NCBI GenBank assembly: GCA_942491575.1
Contig: CALOBT010000031.1
Location: forward strand, 1,488,001-1,552,000
Source of the DNA: CAZHNW01 sp942491575
GTDB lineage: Bacteria > Spirochaetota > UBA4802 > UBA5550
DNA length: 64,000 nucleotides
Reading direction: 5' to 3'
Part shown: positions 55,704 to 64,000 of the stretch, one piece after another
How positions within the stretch are numbered: the stretch's first letter is position 1
Layout of the letters: each line of letters starts with the position of its first letter
Notes under the pieces: generated by a model
Told to the model about the DNA's origin: nothing
Database searches by the model: none
What the model saw: the letters and a program-made list of their open reading frames with translations, nothing else
Program-made: the position numbers and the translations under genes

Positions 55704-58685
55704 ATGGAATCAGCCCGCTATCGCATTGAAATTTTTCATACCAGTCACGATAATCGTGGAAAGGCTATTCAGGATAAACTGAATTCTCTCGGATACTCCG
55801 TGTCCAATGCCTGCCTGACGGATAATTACCTGATAAACGGGGACATTGACGAGGAGCAGGCCATTGATATCGCCCAATCCCTGCTGCAGCCGGTGACACA
55901 GGATTATAAAATAAATGAACCCTGCGATCCGGGGGATTTTTCACATGCCCTTGAAGTCGGATTTCTCCCGGGGGTTACCGATAATGTTTCTCATACAGTC
56001 AGGGAATCCATCGAAGACCTTCTTAAAACAAAACTTGACCATGAAAAATCAGTTTTCTCCTCAGTTACATATTTTTTCAAGCTGAATAATCCCGGGGAAG
56101 TTGAAAACATTGCCGCGGAACTGTATAATCCCCTTATTGAGCGAATCACTATTCTTACCGCTGACCAGTACTGGAAAGAGGGAGGCATGGGGCGGACACT
56201 TCCCGTCGTCAGTATCCATGAACGTCCCGTGGCGGATGAAGTGAAGCTCAATGTATCCGATGAAGAGCTGGCCCGTATCGGAAAGGAGGGGCTTGCCGAT
56301 GAGGATGGTACCCGCCGCGGTCCCCTTGCCCTCGACATGCTTTCGATGAATGTTATAAAAGACTATTTCGTTGAAAAGGAAAAGAGAAATCCAACTGATA
56401 TCGAACTTGAATCCATTGCCCAGACCTGGAGTGAACACTGCAAGCATACAATTTTTGCAGCCAAAATCGATGACATTAATGAAGGTATCTATAAAGAGTT
56501 TATAAAGGAAGCCACAATCCGCATTCGCCGTGAGAAGGGTAAGGATGATTTTTGTGTTTCTGTTTTTACCGATAATGCCGGGGGAATTGATTTTGATGAG
56601 AACTGGATCGTTGCCGATAAGGTTGAGACCCATAACAGCCCCAGTGCCCTTGATCCCTTCGGTGGGTCCATTACCGGTATCGTAGGGGTAAACCGTGACG
56701 CCATCGGTTTTGGTATGGCATCACGTCCCATTGCAAACCGTTACGGTTTCTGCTTTGCCGATCCCTTCGATGAAAAACCCCTTTACCGGGATAAAGATAA
56801 ATCAACAAAACTCCTCTCGCCGCGGCGTATTATGGAAGGGGTAATCCACGGGGTAAACGTGGGAGGCAACACCTCCGGTATACCGACCCCCCAGGGATTT
56901 GTCTATTTTGATGAACGCTTTAAAGGTAAGCCCCTGGTATTTGTCGGCACCATCGGACTGATACCACGGGAGGTACAGGGAAAGTCGAGTGTACAGAAAA
57001 AGGCCATGCCGGGAGACAATATTGTAATGATCGGCGGCCGGGTGGGACGCGACGGTATTCACGGCGCCACATTTTCTTCAGAAGCACTCAATTCAGGAAG
57101 TCCCGCAACTGCAGTGCAGATAGGTGATCCCATTACCCAGAAGAAACTATCCGATGCTGTGGTGAAGGAGGCCCGGGACATGGGCCTCTATAATTCCATT
57201 ACCGATAACGGCGCGGGTGGACTTTCATGTTCCGTTGCTGAAATGGCCCGGGAGGCGGGGGGATTCGTCTGTGAGCTCGATAAGGTTCCCCTGAAATATC
57301 CGGGACTTGCACCGTGGCAGATCTGGGTGAGCGAATCTCAGGAAAGAATGACATTTTCAATACCCGATGAGAAACTTTCCACCTTTCTTGACCTGATGGA
57401 AAGCCGTGGGGTAGAGGCAACTGTTATCGGCAAGTTTAATGAGACGGACCGTGCAGTAGTTACCTACCAGGGTAAAAAAATATTCGATCTGGAGATGGAC
57501 TTCCTCCATGACGGACTCCCGAAAAAAGAACTGAGCACCACCTACACAAAGGCGGATAACAGCTATCCTGAATTCGACTCCCCAAAAGATATGAACAAGG
57601 TTTTTACCGACATGATGGGGAGACTCAATATCGGAAGTTTTGACTTTATTACTTATCAGTACGATCATGAGGTACAGGGAAATTCATTGACCAAACCTCT
57701 CCAGGGAAAGGGAAAAGTAAACAGCAATGTTTCTGTTATCCAGCCGGTTTTTGATTCTCCCAGGGGTGTAGTCCTCTCCCAGGGGCTCTATCCCTCATAC
57801 AGTGACATTGATACCTACTGGATGGCGGCGTGTTCCATTGATACCGCAATCAGGAACGCCGTTGCCGCCGGTGGAAACCTGGACCACATGGCACTCCTTG
57901 ATAATTTCTGCTGGTGTGATTCAAATAATCCCGAACGTCTGGGTCAGCTTAAGGAGGCCGCGCAGGCCTGTTATGATTTTGCAGTGGCCTACGGAACACC
58001 CTTCGTCAGCGGCAAGGACAGTATGTTCAATGACTTCAAGGGATACGATGAGAATTTCAACGAAGTAATGATTTCGATTCCGCCGACACTGCTGGTTTCT
58101 TCAATTGGTGTTGTAAAAGATAAGATGTCATGCCAGACCCTTGATTTTAAATTTGCCGGGGATCTCGTTTATGTTATCGGTGAGACCGCCGATGAGACAG
58201 GGGGAAGTGAATACCTCGCCTACATGGGGGAGAGTATCGGGGGAAGTAAATACCTCGGTAACAATGTACCCAGGGTTGATGCGGAAAAATTCAGCGCCCT
58301 CTACCGCGCCTACTACAGCGCCATCAACAAGGGGCTGATCGCCTCCGGTATCAGTATCGAAAGGGGAGGCCTTGGTGTCGCCCTTACCAAGTCGGCCCTT
58401 GGGGGAGGCCTCGGTTGCGATATCGATCTGAACCTTGTGCCGGTTAAGGAAGTCAACCGCCCTGATACGATACTTTTCAGTGAGAGCCAGGGACGTTTCC
58501 TCGTTTCTGTAAACCCGGCAAAAAAAGAAGAATTTGAAAAAGAATTTGCTACTCTTCCGTTCAGCATGATTGGAAGGGTTGTTGAAAATAAAAAAGTTAT
58601 GGTAAATCAGCAGGGCACTGCTATCGTTGACGTCGAACTTAAATCATTGATGTCAGCTTATCAGGGTGTCTTTACAGGATTTTAA
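55704..58685 (+). CDS. purL: Phosphoribosylformylglycinamidine synthase, synthetase subunit (PurL)
   Basis: A 993-residue protein, intermediate between the short PurL (about 740) and the long fused enzyme (about 1300). An N-terminal PurS-like and linker part (RIEIFHTSHDNRGKAIQDKL; TWSEHCKHTIFAAKID at about 235-250) precedes the two AIRS-like halves: DKVETHNSPSALDPFGGSIT, GGRVGRDGIHGATFSS, ITDNGAGGLSCSVAEMA and, in the second half, FVSGKDSMFND and IERGGLGVALTKSALGGGLG. It makes FGAM from FGAR using ammonia supplied by PurQ, whose gene follows 17 nt later. The glutaminase domain is correctly absent here. Confidence 0.94.
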   Translation: MESARYRIEIFHTSHDNRGKAIQDKLNSLGYSVSNACLTDNYLINGDIDEEQAIDIAQSLLQPVTQDYKINEPCDPGDFSHALEVGFLPGVTDNVSHTVRESIEDLLKTKLDHEKSVFSSVTYFFKLNNPGEVENIAAELYNPLIERITILTADQYWKEGGMGRTLPVVSIHERPVADEVKLNVSDEELARIGKEGLADEDGTRRGPLALDMLSMNVIKDYFVEKEKRNPTDIELESIAQTWSEHCKHTIFAAKIDDINEGIYKEFIKEATIRIRREKGKDDFCVSVFTDNAGGIDFDENWIVADKVETHNSPSALDPFGGSITGIVGVNRDAIGFGMASRPIANRYGFCFADPFDEKPLYRDKDKSTKLLSPRRIMEGVIHGVNVGGNTSGIPTPQGFVYFDERFKGKPLVFVGTIGLIPREVQGKSSVQKKAMPGDNIVMIGGRVGRDGIHGATFSSEALNSGSPATAVQIGDPITQKKLSDAVVKEARDMGLYNSITDNGAGGLSCSVAEMAREAGGFVCELDKVPLKYPGLAPWQIWVSESQERMTFSIPDEKLSTFLDLMESRGVEATVIGKFNETDRAVVTYQGKKIFDLEMDFLHDGLPKKELSTTYTKADNSYPEFDSPKDMNKVFTDMMGRLNIGSFDFITYQYDHEVQGNSLTKPLQGKGKVNSNVSVIQPVFDSPRGVVLSQGLYPSYSDIDTYWMAACSIDTAIRNAVAAGGNLDHMALLDNFCWCDSNNPERLGQLKEAAQACYDFAVAYGTPFVSGKDSMFNDFKGYDENFNEVMISIPPTLLVSSIGVVKDKMSCQTLDFKFAGDLVYVIGETADETGGSEYLAYMGESIGGSKYLGNNVPRVDAEKFSALYRAYYSAINKGLIASGISIERGGLGVALTKSALGGGLGCDIDLNLVPVKEVNRPDTILFSESQGRFLVSVNPAKKEEFEKEFATLPFSMIGRVVENKKVMVNQQGTAIVDVELKSLMSAYQGVFTGF

Positions 58686-58702
58686 AGGATCAGGAATAAA
58701 AA

Positions 58703-59515
58703 ATGGCAAAACCCCGTACATTAGTACTCACCGGATATGGCATCAACTGTGATGATGAGACCCGCTATGCCTTTGAGAAGGCAGGCTCTGTTGCTGAAAT
58801 CGTACATCTAAATGATCTTATTGAAGATCCTTCCCGTCTTGACAATACTGAGATATTCATGTTTCCCGGCGGATTTTCCTACGGTGATGATACCGGCAGC
58901 GGAAAAGCTCTGGCGAACAGAATAAAGAATAATCTTTCCGAAGAGCTTCAGCGTTTCATCGAAAGGGATACCCTTATGCTCGGTATCTGTAACGGCTTCC
59001 AGGTAATGACCAATATCGGTGTGATTCCCGCATTCGATCAGTCCTTTGGAAAAATTGAAGTGGCCCTTGAGCATAATGCATCGTCACGCTACCAGTGCCG
59101 GTGGGTTGATCTGAAAATTGAAGAGGATTGCCCCTCCGTATTTACCCGTGGGATTGATACCCTTCATGTTCCGGTAGCCCATGGTGAGGGGAATTTCGTA
59201 ACCGATGAAGATACCCTGGCAAAAATTGAGAATAACAATATGGTAACCATGAGATATGTGAAACCTGACGGCTCTTCCGCTGCGGGGGAATTTCCCCATA
59301 ATCCAAATGGCGCCATGAATGATATTGCCGCAATCTGTGACAGGAGCGGCCGTATTATGGGTATGATGCCGCACCCTGAACGGGGAATGTTTTTCAGCCA
59401 GAGAGATGACTGGACATTCCTGAAGGAGAAGTATACCAGGGAAGGCCGTGAGATTCCGGAACTGTCTGACGGAATCAGAATATTCAACAACGCAGTGGAG
59501 TATTTTAGCAACTAA
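58703..59515 (+). CDS. purQ: Phosphoribosylformylglycinamidine synthase, glutaminase subunit (PurQ)
   Basis: A 270-residue class I glutamine amidotransferase. It begins RTLVLTGYGINCDDETRYAF, has the oxyanion region FPGGFSYGDDTGSGKALA, the nucleophile elbow LGICNGFQVM, and the His/Glu dyad in MMPHPERGMF. It releases ammonia from glutamine for the adjacent PurL in de novo purine synthesis. AAGGATCAGGA precedes the ATG. A weak hairpin (59526-59562) follows the stop. Confidence 0.95.
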   Translation: MAKPRTLVLTGYGINCDDETRYAFEKAGSVAEIVHLNDLIEDPSRLDNTEIFMFPGGFSYGDDTGSGKALANRIKNNLSEELQRFIERDTLMLGICNGFQVMTNIGVIPAFDQSFGKIEVALEHNASSRYQCRWVDLKIEEDCPSVFTRGIDTLHVPVAHGEGNFVTDEDTLAKIENNNMVTMRYVKPDGSSAAGEFPHNPNGAMNDIAAICDRSGRIMGMMPHPERGMFFSQRDDWTFLKEKYTREGREIPELSDGIRIFNNAVEYFSN

Positions 59516-59598
59516 CATATACTCATGCCCTCTACTGTCCCCCAAAATGGTAGAAGGGGGCAGGTAAAATTAAATAATAATATGAATGAGGTAGGGCA

Positions 59599-60630
59599 AT
59601 GAGTTTCACCTATAAATGTAAGCTTCCATCCGTAGAGGAAATCCTCAAGGAACAGTCTCTTCCCGAAAATCTGAAAAAGATCAAGGCCGGAAGAGATGAA
59701 GAAATTAAAAATATTTTTACCGGCAGAGATAACCGGCTCCTGCTTATCATCGGGCCATGTTCAGCCCATAATGAGGATGCGGTGGTTGAATATGTGGTAC
59801 GTCTCTCCAAACTTCAGGAGAAGGTGAAGGATAAAATTTTCCTGATTCCCCGTATCTATACAAATAAACCTAGAACCACCGGGGAGGGCTACAAGGGAAT
59901 GTTTCATCAGCCTGACCATCAGAAAGAGACTAATATTGCAAAGGGACTGCGGGCAATTCGTCAGATGCATATCCGTGCCATTTCAGAGTCTCATCTCTCC
60001 CCTGCTGATGAAATGCTGTATCCCGGCAACTACCCCTACCTTGCGGATGTTTTATCCTACGTAGCCATTGGCGCCCGATCCGTGGAAAACCAGCAGCACC
60101 GGCTGACAGTGAGCGGTCTGGATATTCCAGTGGGGATGAAAAATCCCACCGCGGGTGATATGAAGGTTATGCTCGATTCAATTTATGCCGGCCAGGTGCC
60201 CCATGTTTTTGTATACAATAAATGGGAAGTTGAAACATCCGGTAATGAACTGGTCCACGCAGTGCTGAGGGGCGCCGTAGACCGTGAAGGCCGTCATATC
60301 CCGAACTACCATTACGAAGACCTTGTGAAGGTTGCTGAGATGTACCAGGAAAGGGAACTGAAAAATCCGAGTATTATCATCGATACAAATCACTCCAATT
60401 CCGGAAAGGTTTTTGGCCAGCAGCCCCGCATTGCAGATGAAATTATGCAGAGCAGAAATCACTCTCATGTCCTCAAGGGAATGGTTAAGGGATTCATGAT
60501 TGAGAGTTATCTCCTTGAAGGCTCCCAGGGATCAAACGGGAATGAGTTTGGCAAATCAATTACTGATCCCTGTCTCGGATGGGATGCAACGGAGAAACTT
60601 GTTCTCGACCTTGCAGATCAGTCTTACTAA
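59599..60630 (+). CDS. aroF: 3-deoxy-7-phosphoheptulonate (DAHP) synthase, class I
   Basis: A 343-residue class I DAHP synthase: LIIGPCSAHNEDAVVEYV, RIYTNKPRTTGEGYKGM, IGARSVENQQHRLTVSGLDIPVGMKNPT, and DTNHSNSGK, followed by KGFMIESYLLEGSQ. These carry the PEP, E4P and metal ligands. It condenses PEP and erythrose 4-phosphate as the first shikimate step. The N-terminal extension typical of AroF/G/H is present, so allosteric control by an aromatic amino acid is possible, but which one cannot be read. GAGGTAGGG lies before the ATG. Confidence 0.95.
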   Translation: MSFTYKCKLPSVEEILKEQSLPENLKKIKAGRDEEIKNIFTGRDNRLLLIIGPCSAHNEDAVVEYVVRLSKLQEKVKDKIFLIPRIYTNKPRTTGEGYKGMFHQPDHQKETNIAKGLRAIRQMHIRAISESHLSPADEMLYPGNYPYLADVLSYVAIGARSVENQQHRLTVSGLDIPVGMKNPTAGDMKVMLDSIYAGQVPHVFVYNKWEVETSGNELVHAVLRGAVDREGRHIPNYHYEDLVKVAEMYQERELKNPSIIIDTNHSNSGKVFGQQPRIADEIMQSRNHSHVLKGMVKGFMIESYLLEGSQGSNGNEFGKSITDPCLGWDATEKLVLDLADQSY

Positions 60631-60644
60631 GAAGATGACATGTT

Positions 60645-60668
60645 GGCAGGGAGGAAATCCTTCCTGCC
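60645..60668 (+). terminator. Terminator between aroF and the hybrid sensor gene
   Basis: GGCAGGGAGG (60645-60654) pairs with CCTTCCTGCC (60659-60668) with one G-T pair and a 4-nt loop, 15 nt after the aroF stop and two bases before the stop of the convergent hybrid kinase gene. The following tract is only partly T-rich. Confidence 0.6.
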
Positions 60669-60670
60669 TG

Positions 60671-63600
60671 TTAATCCAATATATCCACCAGTATCAGTGT
60701 AAGGTCATCCTGCAGCCTGTTGCTGCCCGTCCACTGGTAGAGGGAATTGATAATTGCTTCAATTGCCTCGTCCGGGGACAGATCCTTTGTTGAATGGATG
60801 GACTCAATAAAATTTTCTCTTCCGAAGGTTTCTCCGCGGTAATTCATTGCCTCGAAGGCACAGTCAGTATAAAGAATCAGGCGATCGCCTTTTTCAATGG
60901 AACAGTTTATTACTTCATTTACCTGGTCTTTCAGGTTAAAACCGATCATCTTCCCCCCCGGCATGATCTGTGAGATGTTGTTTTCTGATTTTCTATAGAG
61001 CAGCGCCGCGTCATGACCCGCCCTGGAAACAGCTAGATTTCCTGTTGAGGTATCAAGGTAGGCATAAATTGCCGTGACAAACTGATGCTCGATGGCAGAG
61101 TCAAGGATTTGCCGCATGTTACTCATTACCACGTCAGCCTCTGATGCGTTTCCATGCTGCATGAATGAAACAATTTTAATCATACTGGCAATGAGGGCAG
61201 AAGCAATCCCGTGTCCCGAAACATCAGTTACCAGGATTCCAAGTGCATTGTCGCTGACGGGATAAAAATCGTAAAAATCACCGGCAACTTCATCGAGGGG
61301 AACATACCTTGCGGCAATGTTGAATGATTTTAGTTTGGGAACTGTTGCAGGAATATTTGACTGCTGAATACTGCGTGCCACTTCCAGGTCCCTTTCTATA
61401 AAGTGGAGCTTTTTGCAGTCGTTGAGGGCATCCTTCATGGTGAGGAGGGTCTTCACCCTGGCGGTCAATTCTTCCCTGTTAACCGGTTTTGTTAAAAAAT
61501 CATTGGCCCCCGCTTCAAATCCGAGGACCAGGTCCTCGGAGCGGCTTTTTGCCGTCAGGAGCATTATCGGGATATTGATCATGGAATATCGCTGGCGGAC
61601 TTTTCGAGTTACTTCGTATCCCGACATGTGGGGCATCATAATATCAAGGAGCAGCATGTCAGGCAGTGGGCCTTCTTCAATTTTTTTAATTACCTGGGCA
61701 CCATCCTCGGCCTGTAAGATGGCATTACCTTCCTTTTTGAGAATACTTGTGACAACGTGCAGGCTTACGGGATCATCATCGGCAATTAAAATAAGATGTT
61801 TTCCAGAAGTTGGGATATCATTCTCTCCATCTTCCATCATGACCTTTGAGGTATGAAAGTTTATCGAATCAATTTTTGCCATGGATGGGGATTCATTTCC
61901 AGAAATTGAGTCAGCCAGGGCAAGGTGAAAGCTGAAGGTGGATCCGAATCCTTCTTTTGAAGAGACTTCAATTTCACTGCCGTGAAGCTCCACCAGGCGA
62001 CGTGTAATTGATAATCCCAGTCCTGTGCCGCCGTAGTTTCGTGCCATGGAACCGTCACCCTGCTGAAAGGGAAGAAAAATGTCTTTAAGTTTATCCGCGG
62101 CAATACCAATACCTTCATCGGTAATGGAAATTCTGATTTTATCTTTATTTTCCTGATAATCCGCATCTATGGTAATATTTCCTTTTTGAGAAAATTTTAC
62201 AGCATTACCGGCAAGATTATAAAGTATTTGCAGCAGCCTGTTCTCGTCCGCCATTACCGGAGGAATTTTACCGGTTATATTATTTATCAAATTTATTGGA
62301 GATGATTTTATCATTGGGTTTAATAATTCAAAACAGGTATCTGCAACAGTTTTTAAATCCACACCAGTCAATTTCAGTGGAATCGATTCACTTTTGATTT
62401 TTGCATAGTCAAGGATGTCATTTACCAGTGAGTTGAGTCTCCTGCCGCTTTCGGAAATCATTGAGACATTTTTTTTCAGTTTCGGTGAAATCTCTCCGGC
62501 GATTCCATCAAGGATTGAGTCGGCCAATCCAATAATACCATGCAGGGGTGTTTTCAGCTCGTGTGAAGTGTTTGCCAGAAATTCATCTTTTAAACGATCG
62601 AGTCTCTGTAATTGTGATACCATTTCTTCCTGGGCTATGCGAGCCTCTTTTTCTTTAAGCATGACCTCATTGCGGATACGCTCTTTTGTGCGATTGTTTA
62701 TATAATCACGGTCTGCAATAGCGAGTGCCAGAAGAAGTATTACAAAAGCTGAACCTATCTGCATACTGTGAAGGGTGAAAAAACTGTTTGGCAATAGACC
62801 GAAGCCCCGGAATATGAAGAGGCTCACAGAGACAAGGAAAAAGAGCCAGGCAACCATAAACAGCCTCGCGGGCTGATAACCGGAAGCAAGGGCGGCGAAT
62901 GCAATAAGTAATTCTGTTATACAGGTTAATAACCCAATTATTCCGCAAACCTTTAGTGCTGTTGAAATATCCAATATCGGGATAAGCAGCGAAAAAATAA
63001 TAACAGCTATAATGTTGAGCTGAATAATTCTTAAACCGGTTTTGAACGTTTTTTTCAAATGAAGGAAATTAACAGCGAAAAAGCCGGCAAAGAGAAAGGC
63101 TGTTAAACCTGTATAACAAAAAAAATAATATTTCCAGGTAATTGAATCCGGCCTCAGAATATGGAAAAGCATTCCATTCTGGATATTTTGAAAAAGTACA
63201 TAGGGAATAAGAAATGCAAAAAAATATATGATAGTTTTTTCTCTGGTATAAAAAAAAGAAAGAAGATAAAAAAGGAACATGGCTAAAAATATGCCCGTAT
63301 AGATAAAGTTCAGCATTTGGATAAAATTGTTTTTCACGAAGTATGCAGATTCTTCCCAGATGAAAAGAGGGAAACGCATGGTTCCCTTGGTTTTGAAGCG
63401 GAGGATATATGTTGTGGGAATCTTTGTATTGGGGGAAATCGGAAAAATATAGGATGTCGTATAAAAATTTCTGGATGGAAAGGGGGTATTGTTATGAATC
63501 GATTTTATTTTTTCCGGCCCTTTGGGGCTCAGCCTGTAAATATCAATTTCATCCATCAGGGGATAATTCAGCTCCAGTAGCCATCTTTTGACAATCTCAG

Positions 63601-63892
63601 AATGATTTGTCACGGAAAAGGAAATCCACAGATTGCCCTGGATAAATCCCAGGTTTGTAGATTGGTTTTTTTGAAATTTTGAACTTTTTTGATATTTCTT
63701 TAAAACATCTTCAGCAGTCAGGTTTTCTTCTTTATCATGGATCAAAAAAAGGTAGGGTTCTAGAGAAAGTCCTTTTTTTGCCACCAGCAGAGCAGTGGAA
63801 GGATCTTTAGTGGCTTCCCTTTCGCAGGCATAAAGGGGGAATGATACCAATCCGGCAAACAGGAGTGATAATGATAATCTATATATTTTCAT
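60671..63892 (-). CDS. DISM receptor-histidine kinase-receiver-PP2C hybrid
   Basis: A 1073-residue sensor. Order: signal peptide (1-22), 7TMR-DISMED2 extracytosolic domain (about 30-180), seven membrane helices (about 185-395), HisKA with the phosphoacceptor in LANTSHELKTPLHGIIG (about 440), GHKL ATPase (ILYNLAGNAVKFS; ITDEGIGIAADKL; GGTGLGLSITRRL), receiver (IADDDPVS, LLLDIMMPHMSGYE with the Asp present, TAKS, LTKP) and a C-terminal SpoIIE/PP2C domain (AGDFYDFY, VTDVSGHGIASALI, QDDLTLILVDILD). The usual TDG of the phosphatase is TDC (LILYTDCAFEA). All kinase and receiver residues are intact, so phosphotransfer probably gates the phosphatase. Confidence 0.92.
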   Translation of the reverse strand: MKIYRLSLSLLFAGLVSFPLYACEREATKDPSTALLVAKKGLSLEPYLFLIHDKEENLTAEDVLKKYQKSSKFQKNQSTNLGFIQGNLWISFSVTNHSEIVKRWLLELNYPLMDEIDIYRLSPKGPEKIKSIHNNTPFPSRNFYTTSYIFPISPNTKIPTTYILRFKTKGTMRFPLFIWEESAYFVKNNFIQMLNFIYTGIFLAMFLFYLLSFFYTREKTIIYFFAFLIPYVLFQNIQNGMLFHILRPDSITWKYYFFCYTGLTAFLFAGFFAVNFLHLKKTFKTGLRIIQLNIIAVIIFSLLIPILDISTALKVCGIIGLLTCITELLIAFAALASGYQPARLFMVAWLFFLVSVSLFIFRGFGLLPNSFFTLHSMQIGSAFVILLLALAIADRDYINNRTKERIRNEVMLKEKEARIAQEEMVSQLQRLDRLKDEFLANTSHELKTPLHGIIGLADSILDGIAGEISPKLKKNVSMISESGRRLNSLVNDILDYAKIKSESIPLKLTGVDLKTVADTCFELLNPMIKSSPINLINNITGKIPPVMADENRLLQILYNLAGNAVKFSQKGNITIDADYQENKDKIRISITDEGIGIAADKLKDIFLPFQQGDGSMARNYGGTGLGLSITRRLVELHGSEIEVSSKEGFGSTFSFHLALADSISGNESPSMAKIDSINFHTSKVMMEDGENDIPTSGKHLILIADDDPVSLHVVTSILKKEGNAILQAEDGAQVIKKIEEGPLPDMLLLDIMMPHMSGYEVTRKVRQRYSMINIPIMLLTAKSRSEDLVLGFEAGANDFLTKPVNREELTARVKTLLTMKDALNDCKKLHFIERDLEVARSIQQSNIPATVPKLKSFNIAARYVPLDEVAGDFYDFYPVSDNALGILVTDVSGHGIASALIASMIKIVSFMQHGNASEADVVMSNMRQILDSAIEHQFVTAIYAYLDTSTGNLAVSRAGHDAALLYRKSENNISQIMPGGKMIGFNLKDQVNEVINCSIEKGDRLILYTDCAFEAMNYRGETFGRENFIESIHSTKDLSPDEAIEAIINSLYQWTGSNRLQDDLTLILVDILD

Positions 63893-64000
63893 ATTCTCTC
63901 TGATGTTTCGATGTTCTGGGTATGAATGTAAAATTATGGCTGAATATTAAAGAATACGGTAATCACTGCCTGTAAAATTTTTATTAACAAAGCTGTCGCG

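Noticed and set aside
1..64000. tRNA, rRNA, CRISPR arrays, IS elements or prophage genes
   Set aside because: None seen on either strand by eye; a tRNAscan/CRISPR search would settle it.

Overview
The window looks like a chromosomal segment of a free-living, Gram-negative-type bacterium, most probably a spirochaete (Spirochaetota). The main pointers are outer-membrane barrels, OmpA-like and lipoprotein genes, two 7TMR-DISM receptors ending in SpoIIE/PP2C phosphatase domains, a DUF342/FapA gene, the rny-ymdB pair, a UxaE-type hexuronate epimerase and several secreted proteins of no recognised family. This placement is an inference from gene content; there is no rRNA or other marker gene here. 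Gene density is high. I saw no tRNA, rRNA, CRISPR array, prophage or insertion sequence.

Layout. 1-1.3 kb: an AmgK-like kinase (5' end cut by the window edge) overlapping a MurU-like nucleotidyltransferase. 1.3-3.5 kb: a YtcJ-type amidohydrolase with its TetR regulator and two tandem operator-like palindromes. 3.8-12.6 kb: envelope genes (PD40/OmpA protein, barrel protein, FN3 lipoprotein, CsgG-barrel protein) around a NamZ-type exo-muramidase that overlaps a sodium:solute symporter. With the kinase/uridylyltransferase pair these form a plausible MurNAc salvage route. 12.6-16 kb: a degenerate receiver-ATPase protein, an exported orphan and MgtE. 16.2-21.4 kb: leftward tRNA-modification genes (TcdA, and a Tgt fused to an MnmC-like methyltransferase), then TatD, YjbQ and a membrane protein. 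21.7-25.6 kb: coaD, rny, ymdB, hslO.

25.7-32 kb: a class III nucleotidyl cyclase, a GPH transporter, a CsgG-like protein and a long-chain acyl-CoA synthetase ending in a bidirectional terminator. 32-36 kb: a leftward sugar-acid operon (unknown alpha/alpha-toroid protein, GPH transporter, UxaE) behind a LacI-type operator. 36-40 kb: a metallo-beta-lactamase-fold protein, an Elp3-like radical SAM protein and a membrane-anchored EEP phosphodiesterase. 40.0-40.6 kb: a gene-free, GC-rich stretch packed with short perfect hairpins, the strangest DNA in the window. 40.7-45.6 kb: FmdB zinc ribbon, a 615-residue orphan, an exported PIMT, a possible Sm-like small protein and a GH18 protein. 45.7-52.7 kb: DISM-PP2C receptor, YhbY, FapA, TatA-FdhE, a reductase-like pseudoenzyme and an Lrp regulator. 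52.9-55.4 kb: a coupled barrel/propeller-lipoprotein pair. 55.7-60.6 kb: purL, purQ and a DAHP synthase. 60.7-63.9 kb: a DISM-kinase-receiver-phosphatase hybrid.

Most notable: the palindrome-packed element at 40.08-40.56 kb; an 18-bp palindromic operator that occurs twice (26.84 and 40.02 kb) at unrelated promoters; the Tgt-MnmC fusion; the uronate locus with its unassigned enzyme; and the small Sm-like candidate with tandem upstream repeats.
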